A stretch of 64,000 bases of DNA from Solimonas flava DSM 18980. Its GTDB lineage: Bacteria > Pseudomonadota > Gammaproteobacteria > Nevskiales > Nevskiaceae. The notes under the pieces are model-generated. The model did no database searches and was not told the origin of the DNA. It saw only the letters and a program-made list of their open reading frames with translations. The stretch covers positions 1-64,000 of the forward strand of contig NZ_AUFV01000010.1 in the NCBI RefSeq assembly GCF_000426685.1, given 5' to 3'. Positions 40,229-49,440 of the stretch are shown here, in pieces. Position 1 is the first letter of the stretch. Every line of letters begins with the position of its first letter. The position numbers and the translations under genes are program-made.

Positions 40229-40260
40229 GGCGCGCGGCCGGACGGCTGCGCGCCTTTTTT
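40229..40260 (+). terminator. Intrinsic terminator after the RidA gene
   Basis: GGCGCGCGGCCG (40229-40240) pairs with CGGCTGCGCGCC (40243-40254) with one G-U pair, followed by TTTTTT (40255-40260). The innermost pairs must open to make the loop. It separates the oxidase operon from the next receptor gene. Confidence 0.88.
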
Positions 40261-40372
40261 GCGTCCGCGCACCGGCGCCGTGGCCTGCGATTTGCATCGA
40301 GGTGGGCGGCGGCCCGCCATGGGACGGGCCGTGCAGCCGGTCGGTGCGCCCGCCGCAGGCTGCCGGAGGCAG

Positions 40373-42958
40373 ATGCACAGGGCCGGTGCGGACGTGGGCG
40401 GGACAGCGAGAGCAGCGACCATCGGAACGGACGGCGAGCGGCAGGCGCGGTGGCGGGCCAGGGCTTCCTGGGCCTGCGCGGCGCTGCTGCTCGCGCTGCG
40501 CAGCCCGATGGCGCACGCCGATCTTGCCACCGAAACCGACTTCCGCATTGCGCCGCAGTCGCTGGCGACGGCGCTGACCGCCTTCTCCGAGCTGACCCAC
40601 ATCCAGGTCGTCACCGCCGCCGCCGACCTGCGCAGCCTGCGCTCGCCGGGTGTCATGCAGCGCGCGACGGCGGCCACGGCGCTGCAGGCCCTGTTGCGCG
40701 GGACATCCCTGCGCTTCCAGGTGGTCGGCGCCGACACCGTGGTGATCGTCGCCGCCGACGCGACCGAAACCGCGCCGCCGCCGCCGCCGCCGCCCGGTTC
40801 GCCCGAGCTGATCGACGACCTGCTGGTGATCGGGCACGGCTACACGCGCGCTTCGAACACGCTGGCGCCGCGCGACGCGGCGGCGCGGCTGAGCGGCGCC
40901 CCCGCGCAGACGTTTCTGGCCGAGCTGCCGGGCGTCAATATGCAGAACAGCGATCCGTTCGGCCTCTACGAGTTCGGCAATTCGCTGCGGGTCCGCGGCT
41001 TTTCGAGCGAGCAGGTCGGCACTTCACTCGACGGCGTGCCACTGGAGACCTACGACGTGCGCGACGGCAGCCCGCCGGAGCGTTTCGTCGACAGCGAAGA
41101 GCTGTCGACGGTGACGGTCGCGCAGGGTTCCGGCGACGTGATGATGCCCTCGTATCACGCGCTCGGCGGCTCGGTGCGTTACTTCACCGCCGAGCCCGGC
41201 GGCGACTGGCACGCGGCGCTGTCCTCGGTCGTCGGCAGCAACGACCTGACGCGCGTCTACGCACGGCTCGACACGCCGGCCTGGTGGGCCGGCGGGCCGA
41301 TCGCCTACGCGAGCGCTTCGCGCACGCGCGCCGTGCAGTTCGACAATTCGCGCGCGGAAATGGCGGTCGACCACGCCACGTTCAAGCTGCGCCAGGATTT
41401 CGCGCTCGGCAGCGCGCTGCTCAGCTACCGCTACGGCCAGCGCGACGATCACGACATGCAGGACTACGATGCGCGCGGCCGCGTGTCGACGAGCTTCGAT
41501 CTGCTCGAACAGCCGACCGGCGACGCCGAGCGCGATGCGCTGTACTACGGCTACTGGACCAACGGCCGCACCGATCACCTGCTGAGCCTGCGCTGGGAGT
41601 CCGAGCTGGCCGGCGGCTGGAAATTCGATGCGCTGCCGTACTTCGAGCACAAGCGCGGCTACGGCTACGCCGGCGTCGCGCCGTCGGCCGCGATCTCGCA
41701 ATACGACGAGGCGACGTCCGCCGACACCGGCGTGCCCGGACGCACCGACATCGTGCCGTACGACGGCAGCGGCATCACCCAGCGCCTGGAGTCGCTCAAG
41801 GGCGATCGTCGCGGTCTGACGCTGGGCCTGCGCTACGAGGCCTGGCGCCACACGGTGCAGGCCGGCGGCTGGGTCGAGCGCTACCGTTTCGCGCAGGACC
41901 GGCCGCTGTACAACGTCGACGACGACGGCCGCATCGAGGACGGCGGCGTGCCGATCCTCGTCTACTACGATCGCCACTACGACACCCAGGTCGCGCAGTA
42001 CTACCTCAAGGACAGCAGCCACTGGTTCGACACCCGGCTGCAGCTCGATGTCGGCTTCAAGGGCCTGTACGTCGACCGCGAATTCCACGGCATTCCGAAT
42101 CGCGATGCGTTCAACCTGCAGCAGACGGCGCACATCGACCGCGTCGACCGCGACGCCTTCCAGCCGCAGCTCGGGCTGACCTACCGCCTCGACGAGGCGC
42201 TCGAACTGTTCGGCAACTACGCCGAGAACTTCAGCACCGCGCCGCGCAACGCGATCGGCTCGGTGACCTACGATCCGGCCCTGCGCCCGGAAACCTCGCA
42301 CAACGTCGACCTCGGCCTGCGCGGCCACGGCGAGCAGTTCAGCGCCGCGGTGTCGGCGTACTACATCGACTACGCGCATCGCATCCTGACGCTGACGGTC
42401 ACCAATCCGTACCGGATCAGCGAGGAGGTCTATCGCAATGTCGGCTCGATCCACACCTACGGTCTCGAGGCGGCGTCCTACTGGAAGCCGGCGCGCGGCT
42501 GGCGTTTCGGCTCGACGCTGTCGCTGAACCGCTCGCGCTTCCAGAACGACTACGCGCGCTACGACGCCGCGTTGCAGGAGACGATGACGGTCGCGGTGTC
42601 CGGCAAGACGCTGCCGGACACGCCGGATCTGATGGCGAGCCTCAGCGCGCAGTATCGCCACGGCGGCTTGTCGGCCAGCGCCGAGGCCAAGTACACCGGC
42701 CGCCGTTATTCGACGGCGACCAACGACGAGCACGTCCCCGGCAATACCGTCGTCAACGCCGCCGTCGCTTACGAGTTTGCGGCGACGCGCGCGCAGTGGC
42801 CGGGTCTGCAGCTGCAGCTCACCGTCCACAATCTGTTCGACGAGCACTACGTCGGCTACATCTCGCCGTCCGAGTTCGTCGACAACGACAACCACGGCAG
42901 CTTCCGGCTCGGCGCGCCGCGCAGCGTGTACCTGAGTCTGGCGATGGACTGGCGCTGA
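40373..42958 (+). CDS. TonB-dependent receptor with N-terminal STN signalling domain
   Basis: About 861 residues. The signal peptide (WACAALLLALRSPMAHA) is followed by a Secretin/TonB N-terminal (STN) domain (about 52-130: FRIAPQSLATALTAFSELTHIQVV...ALQALLRGTSLRFQVVGADTVVIV), a Pro-rich linker, the plug (AQTFLAELPGVNMQNSDPFG...VRGFSSEQVGTSLDGVPLE) and a barrel ending LAMDWR. STN domains contact FecR-type proteins to report ligand binding. The start is uncertain: ATG 40373 has GGAGG only 3 nt upstream; ATG 40319 is an alternative. A start inside the preceding terminator is rejected. Confidence 0.88.
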   Translation: MHRAGADVGGTARAATIGTDGERQARWRARASWACAALLLALRSPMAHADLATETDFRIAPQSLATALTAFSELTHIQVVTAAADLRSLRSPGVMQRATAATALQALLRGTSLRFQVVGADTVVIVAADATETAPPPPPPPGSPELIDDLLVIGHGYTRASNTLAPRDAAARLSGAPAQTFLAELPGVNMQNSDPFGLYEFGNSLRVRGFSSEQVGTSLDGVPLETYDVRDGSPPERFVDSEELSTVTVAQGSGDVMMPSYHALGGSVRYFTAEPGGDWHAALSSVVGSNDLTRVYARLDTPAWWAGGPIAYASASRTRAVQFDNSRAEMAVDHATFKLRQDFALGSALLSYRYGQRDDHDMQDYDARGRVSTSFDLLEQPTGDAERDALYYGYWTNGRTDHLLSLRWESELAGGWKFDALPYFEHKRGYGYAGVAPSAAISQYDEATSADTGVPGRTDIVPYDGSGITQRLESLKGDRRGLTLGLRYEAWRHTVQAGGWVERYRFAQDRPLYNVDDDGRIEDGGVPILVYYDRHYDTQVAQYYLKDSSHWFDTRLQLDVGFKGLYVDREFHGIPNRDAFNLQQTAHIDRVDRDAFQPQLGLTYRLDEALELFGNYAENFSTAPRNAIGSVTYDPALRPETSHNVDLGLRGHGEQFSAAVSAYYIDYAHRILTLTVTNPYRISEEVYRNVGSIHTYGLEAASYWKPARGWRFGSTLSLNRSRFQNDYARYDAALQETMTVAVSGKTLPDTPDLMASLSAQYRHGGLSASAEAKYTGRRYSTATNDEHVPGNTVVNAAVAYEFAATRAQWPGLQLQLTVHNLFDEHYVGYISPSEFVDNDNHGSFRLGAPRSVYLSLAMDWR

Positions 42959-42974
42959 GCCGGCGGCACCCCGC

Positions 42975-43007
42975 GCAAACGAAAACGGCGGCCGCAAGGG
43001 CCGCCGT
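42975..43007 (-). terminator. Intrinsic terminator of dacA
   Basis: ACGGCGGCC (42985-42993) and GGCCGCCGT (42999-43007) form a perfect 9-bp stem with a 5-nt loop. Reading on the minus strand it is followed by TTTCGTTT, so it terminates dacA; on the plus strand there is no T-tract. Confidence 0.85.
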
Positions 43008-43025
43008 CGGGTGCCGCGAACGCGC

Positions 43026-44168
43026 CTACCAGCCGAACCAGAGCCGGATCGTATCGATCAGGCGGCGGAAGAAGCCGCCCTGCTCGACGTCGGCGAGCGC
43101 GACCAGCGGCACGGTCTTCAGTGTCTTGCCGTCGAGCGTGATCGTCGCCGTGCCGAGCGGCTGGCCCTTGGCCAGCGGCGCGACGATCGGGGCGTTGACG
43201 GTGGCGGCGATCTGCACGCGCTCGGCGTTGCCGCGCGGCAGTGCGAGCGCGACCGGCTCCAGCGTGCCGATCGCGACGCTGTCGGCCGCGCCCTTGTAGA
43301 CGCGCGCCGTCTGCGCCGGCTTGTCCGGACCGAACAGGCTGGTGGTGTCGAAGAAGCGGAAGCCGTAGTTCAGCAGTTCGAGGCTGGCCTGTTCGCGGTA
43401 GGCCCAGCTCTTGGTGCCCATCACGGCGGCGATCAGGCGGCGGCCGTCGCGCTGCGCCGAGGTCAGCAGGCAGTAGCCGGCCTCGGAGGTATGGCCGGTC
43501 TTGATGCCGTCGATCGAAGGGTCGCGGCCGAGCAGCAGATTGCGGTTCGGCTGCTTGATCTTGTTGTAGACGAACTCGCGTTCCGAGAACAGCTTGTACC
43601 AGTCCGGGAAGTCGTGGATCAGCGCGCGGCCGAGGATCGTCAGGTCGCGGGCCGTGGTGTAGTGGTTCGGGTCCGGCAGGCCGGAGGCGTCGGCGAAGTG
43701 CGAGTTCTTCATGCCGAGCTTGGCCGCGTACTGGTTCATCAGGTCGGCGAACACCGGCTCGCTGCCGGCGACGTGCTCGGCGACCGCGACCGTCGCGTCG
43801 TTGCCCGACTGGATGATGATGCCGCGCATCAGGTCGATCAGCTTCACGCGCGAGCCGACCTGGATGAACATGCGCGACTCGCTGGAGTCGATGCCCTGGC
43901 GCCAGGCCTTCTCGCTGATCAGCACCTCGTCGTCCGGCGACAGACGCTTCTGGGCGATCTCGTCGAACACGATGTAGCTGGTCAGCACCTTGGTGATGCT
44001 GGCCGGCGCGACGCGCTGGTCCGGATTGGACGCGGCCAGCAGTTCGCCGCTGGCGTAGTCCATCAGCGCGTAGGCGGTGGCGTCGATGGCCGGCGGATCG
44101 GGGATCGCGGCGGCGTGTGCCAGCGGCGCGGCGAGGGCGAAGGCGGTGGCGAGTAGCAGCTTTTTCAT
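43026..44168 (-). CDS. dacA: D-alanyl-D-alanine carboxypeptidase (PBP5/6 family)
   Basis: 380 residues. Signal peptide (to about AHA19), then the three penicillin-binding motifs: SITK (57-60), SGN (121-123) and KTG (223-225). The C-terminal beta domain ends with an amphipathic membrane anchor (FFRRLIDTIRLWFGW). It trims the terminal D-Ala of pentapeptides in the periplasm. Downstream of rlpA, separated by a 100-bp gap with a strong hairpin. Start ATG 44168. Confidence 0.94.
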   Translation of the reverse strand: MKKLLLATAFALAAPLAHAAAIPDPPAIDATAYALMDYASGELLAASNPDQRVAPASITKVLTSYIVFDEIAQKRLSPDDEVLISEKAWRQGIDSSESRMFIQVGSRVKLIDLMRGIIIQSGNDATVAVAEHVAGSEPVFADLMNQYAAKLGMKNSHFADASGLPDPNHYTTARDLTILGRALIHDFPDWYKLFSEREFVYNKIKQPNRNLLLGRDPSIDGIKTGHTSEAGYCLLTSAQRDGRRLIAAVMGTKSWAYREQASLELLNYGFRFFDTTSLFGPDKPAQTARVYKGAADSVAIGTLEPVALALPRGNAERVQIAATVNAPIVAPLAKGQPLGTATITLDGKTLKTVPLVALADVEQGGFFRRLIDTIRLWFGW

Positions 44169-44235
44169 TGTCGGTACGTCGAAACCTTGTGCGGCGGTAC
44201 GGGGGGAACTGCGGCGGGGCCTGCAGTTTACGGCA

Positions 44236-44261
44236 GCGCGCCGCCGCTGTCGGCGGCGCGC
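44236..44261. other. Strong GC hairpin between rlpA and dacA
   Basis: GCGCGCCGCCG (44236-44246), loop CTGT, CGGCGGCGCGC (44251-44261): a perfect 11-bp stem just after the rlpA stop. No T-tract follows on the minus strand, so it is not a standard terminator; it might stabilise mRNA ends or lower dacA expression. Confidence 0.6.
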
Positions 44262-44268
44262 GGCGATC

Positions 44269-45213
44269 TCATTCCTTGAGCCAGAACGCGGCGTAGCCGG
44301 CGCCGTGCAGCCAGTCGCGCACGTCCTGGGCATCGGCCTCGGAGGCGTAGGGGCCGATGACGACGCGATGCAGCTTGCCGCCCTGGCCGTCGCGCACGGC
44401 GACGCCGGACAGGCCGCGTGCCGACAACGTGTCACGCATCGCCACGGCGTTGATCGGGTCGGCATAGGCGGCGACCTGCAGCCAGCGGCCACCCGGACTC
44501 GAGTCGGTGCGCACGATTTTGGCCGGCGGCGGGCGCGACGGCGCGGCGGCAACCGGGTCGGGAAGGCGTTCGGCCGAGGCGACGGCGCGGCTGTCGTCGC
44601 CCGGCTGCAGCGCGGCGATCTGCACCTCGGCGTGGCCGTCCTGGATGATGCCGAGGCGCGCAGCCGCGGCGTATGACAGGTCGATGATGCGTTCCGAGTG
44701 GAACGGTCCGCGATCGTTGATGCGGACCACCGCGCTGCGGCCGTTGTCGAGATTGGTGACGCGCACGTAGCTCGGGATCGGCAGCGTCTTGTGCGCGGCG
44801 GTCATCGCGAACATGTCGTAGGGCTCTCCGCTGGCGGTCTTGCGGCCGTGGAATTTCTTGCCGTACCAGGAGGCGCGGCCGCGCTGCGTGAAGCCCTCGG
44901 TGTTGTCGAGTATGCGATAGACCTCGCCGAAGGCCTCGTACTCGACCGGGTTGCCGGACCGGCTGCGCGGCTCCCATTTCGGCACCGCGTCCGGCGTGCT
45001 GGCGACGTCGGCGGGGATCTCGCCGCGGACCGGGGCGCTGTCCTTGACGTCCGGCTCGGCGATGACGACGCGCGGGCGCGTATGTCCGCGCGTGCCGCCG
45101 CCGCTGCTGCCGGCGGTCGTCGGCCGGCCCGGTTCGGGCTGCGGCGCCGGGCCGACGCAGGCCGCCAGCGGCAGCAGGGCGAGCGCCGCGGCGAGCGCGT
45201 GCCACGACCTCAT
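44269..45213 (-). CDS. rlpA: Septal-ring lytic transglycosylase RlpA
   Basis: 314 residues. Lipobox LAAC gives Cys19. The double-psi beta-barrel domain (RGRASWYGKKFHGRKTASGE, YVRVTNLDNGRSAVVRINDRGPF) is followed by a Pro-rich linker and a C-terminal SPOR domain (WLQVAAYADPINAVAMRDTL...VVIGPYASEADAQ) that binds denuded glycan strands. Overlaps the mltB stop by 4 nt. Confidence 0.93.
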   Translation of the reverse strand: MRSWHALAAALALLPLAACVGPAPQPEPGRPTTAGSSGGGTRGHTRPRVVIAEPDVKDSAPVRGEIPADVASTPDAVPKWEPRSRSGNPVEYEAFGEVYRILDNTEGFTQRGRASWYGKKFHGRKTASGEPYDMFAMTAAHKTLPIPSYVRVTNLDNGRSAVVRINDRGPFHSERIIDLSYAAAARLGIIQDGHAEVQIAALQPGDDSRAVASAERLPDPVAAAPSRPPPAKIVRTDSSPGGRWLQVAAYADPINAVAMRDTLSARGLSGVAVRDGQGGKLHRVVIGPYASEADAQDVRDWLHGAGYAAFWLKE

Positions 45214-46229
45214 GGCGGCGTCGCGCCGGCGGCGGTCTCGACGCGCTGGGCCAGCTGGGTAACGGCCATCGCGTAGAAGATGCGGGGGTTGTAGGTCATG
45301 ATCGAGTAGAAGTTCGGGAAGGCGAGCCAGTACTCGCGGCCGCCGTCGTCGAGCGGCAGCTCGACGATTCCGACCAGGGTATCGGCCGGCAGTTCCATCG
45401 CCGGCGCGAGCCCGGCCCGGACCAGGTCGCCGACCCGGTAGAAGTTGTCGCGCGAATTCGGCACCGCGCCCTTGGGCAGCGCGTCGCCCTTGAGCGTCGC
45501 CGGCACCGCGATCGGTTCGCCGCGGCGCCAGCGCCAGTCCGGCTGGTAGTGCGTGAAGTAATTGGCGATCGAGCCGATCGCATCCGGCAGCGACCACAGA
45601 TCGCGCTGGCCGTCGCCATCGTAGTCGAGCGCCAGCCGGCGGTAGTTGCTCGGCATGAACTGCGCGTCGCCCATCGCCCCGGCGTAGGAGCCCTTCGGTT
45701 GCAGCGGGTCGAAGCCGGCGTCGCGGCACAGCACGAAGAACTCGGTCAGCTCGCTGAAGAAGAACTTGCTGCGCGTCGGATGATCGAAACCCTGCGTGGC
45801 CAGCGCGTCGAGCACGCGCACGCCGCCGGTGATGCGCCCGTAACGGGTCTCGATGCCGAGAATGCCGGCGATCACCGCCGGCGGTACGCCATATTCGAAC
45901 TCGGCGCGCGACAGCTCCTCGCGGTGCTCGCGCAGCAGCGCGGCGCCGGCGCGGATGCGCGCTTCGTCGATGCGCCGCGAATACTGCGTCCAGGTTTCGG
46001 TGCGTTCCGGCGCTTTCTGTTCCTGCGAGATCAGCTGCGGCAGCTGCTTGGCCGCAGCCAGCGCGGTGCTGACCTGCTGCAGTTCCGGCTCGGAAAAGCC
46101 GTAGCGCTGGCGCAGCGTGTCGAGCAGCTCGGGGGTGCGTGGGTTGGCGCTGTAATCGATGCCGTCGGCGGACGCCGGCAGCGGGGACAACAGGCAGCAG
46201 AGCAGGGCGGCGCGGGCGATCGGCCTCAT
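45210..46229 (-). CDS. mltB: Membrane-bound lytic murein transglycosylase B
   Basis: 339 residues with an N-terminal signal peptide (LLCCLLSPLPASA). The catalytic Glu lies in GILGIETRYGRITG; other family blocks are SYAGAMGDAQFMPSNYRRLALDYDGDG and FYSIMTYNPRIFYA. It cleaves the glycan strand to 1,6-anhydroMurNAc. No clear lipobox is placed, so the anchoring is uncertain. It starts inside the rodA stop (TGATG). Confidence 0.93.
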   Translation of the reverse strand: MRPIARAALLCCLLSPLPASADGIDYSANPRTPELLDTLRQRYGFSEPELQQVSTALAAAKQLPQLISQEQKAPERTETWTQYSRRIDEARIRAGAALLREHREELSRAEFEYGVPPAVIAGILGIETRYGRITGGVRVLDALATQGFDHPTRSKFFFSELTEFFVLCRDAGFDPLQPKGSYAGAMGDAQFMPSNYRRLALDYDGDGQRDLWSLPDAIGSIANYFTHYQPDWRWRRGEPIAVPATLKGDALPKGAVPNSRDNFYRVGDLVRAGLAPAMELPADTLVGIVELPLDDGGREYWLAFPNFYSIMTYNPRIFYAMAVTQLAQRVETAAGATPP

Positions 46230-47371
46230 CAGTTCGCGAGCAGCTTCCGGTGGGTATGGATGGACATCAGGATACCGAAGCTCGCGAGCAGGGAAACCGC
46301 CGAGGTGCCGCCGTAGCTCACCAGCGGCAGCGGCACGCCCACCACCGGCAGCAGGCCGATGACCATGCCGATGTTGATGAACACGTAGATGAAGAAGGTC
46401 ATGCCGAGGCTGCCGGCGAGCAGGCGCTGGAAGGTGTCCTGGGCGCGCGCGGCGATCCACAGGCAGCGGCCGACGATCGCCAGGTACAGCACCAGCAGCA
46501 ACATGACGCCGATGAAGCCGAGCTCCTCGGAGTACACCGCGAAGATGAAGTCGGTGTGCGCTTCCGGCAGGAAGTCGAGCTTGGCCTGCGTGCCGTTGAG
46601 CCAGCCCTTGCCGAAGGCGCCGCCGGAGCCGATCGCGATCATCGACTGGGTGATGTGGTAGCCGGCGCCGAGCGGGTCGGACTCCGGATCGAGCAGGGTC
46701 AGGATGCGCTGCCGCTGGTAGTCCTGGAGCTGTTCCCAGAGGATCGGCGCGGCCGCGCCGATCGCCAGCAGCGCGCCGATGATCCAGCGCCACTGCAGGC
46801 CGCCGAGGAACAGCGCGAAACCGCCGGCGGCGACGATCAGCAGCGCGGTGCCGAGGTCCGGCTGCTTGGCGATCAGCGCCGACGGCAGGCCGATCAGCGC
46901 CAGCGTGACGAGGATCGTCAGCAGCGTCGGCGGCAGGCGCCGCGTGTGCAGGAACGCGGCGATGGTGGTCGGCATCGCTAGCTTCATGAACTCGGACGGC
47001 TGGAAGCGGATGATGCCGAGATCGAGCCAGCGCTGCGCACCCTTGGCGTGGTCGCCGAGCAGTTCGACGAGTACCAGCAGCACAATCGTGCCGAGGTAGG
47101 CCCAGGGCACCACGGTCCGGTACAGGTCCGGTGGCGCCTGCGCGATCACCGCCATCACGACGAGGCCCAGGCCGACGCGCTGCGCCTGGCTGATGACGCC
47201 GTCGATCGAATGCCCCGACGCCGAGTACTGGATGAAGATGCCGATGCCGGCGACCGCCAGCAGCAGCAGCAGCAGCCAGATGTCGATGTGCCAGCTTTCG
47301 AGCCAGTCGGCGAAGCCGGGCTCGGGCTTGTCCGGACGCTTGCGCATCGGGTGCAGGACGTCAGCGATCAA
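46229..47371 (-). CDS. rodA: Rod-shape peptidoglycan glycosyltransferase RodA
   Basis: 380 residues, SEDS-family polytopic membrane protein with conserved blocks WLDLGIIRFQPSEFMKLAMP, KQPDLGTALLI and AHTDFIFAVYSEELGFIG. It polymerises lipid II for the elongasome together with PBP2, whose gene overlaps it by 4 nt. Confidence 0.95.
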   Translation of the reverse strand: MIADVLHPMRKRPDKPEPGFADWLESWHIDIWLLLLLLAVAGIGIFIQYSASGHSIDGVISQAQRVGLGLVVMAVIAQAPPDLYRTVVPWAYLGTIVLLVLVELLGDHAKGAQRWLDLGIIRFQPSEFMKLAMPTTIAAFLHTRRLPPTLLTILVTLALIGLPSALIAKQPDLGTALLIVAAGGFALFLGGLQWRWIIGALLAIGAAAPILWEQLQDYQRQRILTLLDPESDPLGAGYHITQSMIAIGSGGAFGKGWLNGTQAKLDFLPEAHTDFIFAVYSEELGFIGVMLLLVLYLAIVGRCLWIAARAQDTFQRLLAGSLGMTFFIYVFINIGMVIGLLPVVGVPLPLVSYGGTSAVSLLASFGILMSIHTHRKLLAN

Positions 47372-49428
47372 CGGTCTTCCTCCTCCGGCGCGGCTGCGTC
47401 CGGCGCATCCGGTGTCGGTGCCGCAGCGGCCGGCGCGCCGGACGGTACCGGTTTCTGCAGCATCTGCTGCAGTTCCGGCGGCACCGGCAGGCCCGGCACG
47501 ATCGACGGTGTCACGCGGCTCGAAGCCTCGGTCGCGTTCTCGTTGCCGTACAGCACGTAGCCGAGCAGATACTGGTCCATGACCTGGCGCGCGATCGGCG
47601 CGGCGATCGAGGCGCCGTGGCCGCCGTGCTCGGCCATCACGGCGACGGCGATGCGCGGCGCCTCGGCCGGCGCGAAGGCGATGAACAGCGCGTGGTCGCG
47701 CAGCCGCAGCGGCATGTCCTCCTGCTTCGGCGCGCGGACCTCATCCTGGCGCAGACCGGCGACCTGCGCCGAGCCGGTCTTGGCGGCGATGCGGTACGGC
47801 GCGCTGCGGCCGATCGCGTAGGCAGTGCCGCCGGGTTCCTGGGTGACCGCTTCCATCGCCGCGATCACCGTATCCCAGTTGGCGTTGTCCTTGAGGTCGA
47901 TCTTCGGCAGCGGCTCCGGCTGGATCTCGGACAGCTTGCGCGTGATCGGGTCCTCGATCGCGTGCAGCACGTGCGGCTTGTAGCCGTCGCCGCGCATGGC
48001 GATGCGCGCCGTCATCTGCGCGAGCTGCAGCGGCGTGACCAGCACGTAGCCCTGGCCGATGCCGGTGTTGAGCGTCTCGCCCGGATACCAGTTCTCGCGG
48101 CGCGCCTTGCGCTTCCATTCGCGTGACGGGTACAGGCCGCCCTTCTCGAGCGGCAGGTCGACGCCGGTCACGTGGCCAAGCCCGAAGCCGGTCATCGCCT
48201 CGTGCATGCGGTCGATGCCGAGCATCGTCGCCAGGTTGTAGAAGTAGATGTCGCAGGAGCGCTTGACGCCTTCGAGCATGTCGACCGCGCCGTGGCCGGA
48301 GCGCCGCCAGCAGCGGTACTTGCGCGACGAGCCGGGCAGCGTCATTTCGCCGCGGCAGTACTCGGTGTGCTCGGGCGTGACGACGCCGTACTCGAGCCCG
48401 GCCAGCGCCATCGCCGGCTTGACCGTCGAGCCGGGCGGATAAAGGCCCTGCAGCGAGCGGTTGAACAGCGGCCGCTGCGGGTCGTTCAGCAGCGTCTGGT
48501 AGGTGCCGTTGTCGATGCCGCCGACGAACAGCTGCGGATCGAAGCCCGGCTTGCTGACCATGGCAATGACTTCGCCGTTGCGCGGATCGAGCGCGACCAC
48601 CGAGCCGAGGAAGTTGCCCATCGCCTGCTCGGCGACGGCCTGCACCTTGGTGTCGATCGACAGGTACAGGTTGCGGCCCGGGTAGCCGCGCCGGTAGTCC
48701 AGCTCGCGCAGGGGGCGGCCGTAGGCATTGGCCTCGATGATCTTGGCGCCCGGCTCGCCGCGCAGCAGGTCTTCCTGGCTCTTCTCGACGCCGTTCTTGC
48801 CGATCTGGGTCAGGCCGAGGAACTGGCTTTCGTTGGCGGCGCGCAGCTCTTCCTCGCTGATGCCGCCGACGTAGCCGACCAGGTGTGCGGCCGAAGCGCC
48901 GAACGGATAGTTGCGCGTCAGGCCGGCGTTGATCTCGACGCCCGGGAACTGGTAGCGGTCGATCTCGTAGCGTGCGACCTCTTCCATCGTCAGGTTCGAG
49001 CGCAGCGGCACGCCGCGGTAGCGCGGCGACTTGCGCACGCGATCCTTGAAGCGGGTGACGTCGGCGTCGGTCAGCGTGATGACGTGTTGCAGCCGCGCCA
49101 GCAGCTTGTCCATCGCCTCGCGGCTGCCGACCTGTTCCGGCGTCACTTCGAGTACGAAGGCCGGCTGGTTCTGCGCCAGCAGCGAGCCGTTGCGGTCGTA
49201 GATCAGGCCGCGCACCGGCGCGACCGGCGTGACGCGCATGCGGTTCTCGTCTGCGCGCGTCTGGTAGTGCTCGTGCTCGACGATCTGCAGGTCGACCAGA
49301 CGAGCGACCAGCACCACCACGCCGACGAAGCAGAACAGCACGGCGACCCCGGCGCGGCGCAGGAAGGCGTCGCGCTCGGCGTGGACGTTCTTCAACGCGT
49401 CACGACGCCGCTTGCCGAACAGGGCCAT
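47368..49428 (-). CDS. mrdA: Penicillin-binding protein 2 (elongasome transpeptidase)
   Basis: 686 residues. One N-terminal transmembrane helix (VAVLFCFVGVVVLVARLVDL), a pedestal/dimerisation domain and a transpeptidase domain with STVK (active Ser in YPPGSTVKPA), SCD and AKTGSAQ. The C-terminus has an Ala/Pro/Glu-rich tail. It crosslinks peptidoglycan for cell elongation. It lies 12 bp after mreD. Confidence 0.95.
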   Translation of the reverse strand: MALFGKRRRDALKNVHAERDAFLRRAGVAVLFCFVGVVVLVARLVDLQIVEHEHYQTRADENRMRVTPVAPVRGLIYDRNGSLLAQNQPAFVLEVTPEQVGSREAMDKLLARLQHVITLTDADVTRFKDRVRKSPRYRGVPLRSNLTMEEVARYEIDRYQFPGVEINAGLTRNYPFGASAAHLVGYVGGISEEELRAANESQFLGLTQIGKNGVEKSQEDLLRGEPGAKIIEANAYGRPLRELDYRRGYPGRNLYLSIDTKVQAVAEQAMGNFLGSVVALDPRNGEVIAMVSKPGFDPQLFVGGIDNGTYQTLLNDPQRPLFNRSLQGLYPPGSTVKPAMALAGLEYGVVTPEHTEYCRGEMTLPGSSRKYRCWRRSGHGAVDMLEGVKRSCDIYFYNLATMLGIDRMHEAMTGFGLGHVTGVDLPLEKGGLYPSREWKRKARRENWYPGETLNTGIGQGYVLVTPLQLAQMTARIAMRGDGYKPHVLHAIEDPITRKLSEIQPEPLPKIDLKDNANWDTVIAAMEAVTQEPGGTAYAIGRSAPYRIAAKTGSAQVAGLRQDEVRAPKQEDMPLRLRDHALFIAFAPAEAPRIAVAVMAEHGGHGASIAAPIARQVMDQYLLGYVLYGNENATEASSRVTPSIVPGLPVPPELQQMLQKPVPSGAPAAAAPTPDAPDAAAPEEEDR

Positions 49429-49440
49429 CAGCGCAAGACC

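Noticed and set aside
40259..40372. Upstream starts for the STN receptor, including TTG 40259
   Set aside because: The TTG lies in the T-tract of the RidA terminator; the added residues do not look like a signal peptide.
46229..46793. Extension of mltB into the rodA region
   Set aside because: It is an out-of-frame shadow of rodA; the MltB signal peptide starts at ATG 46229.
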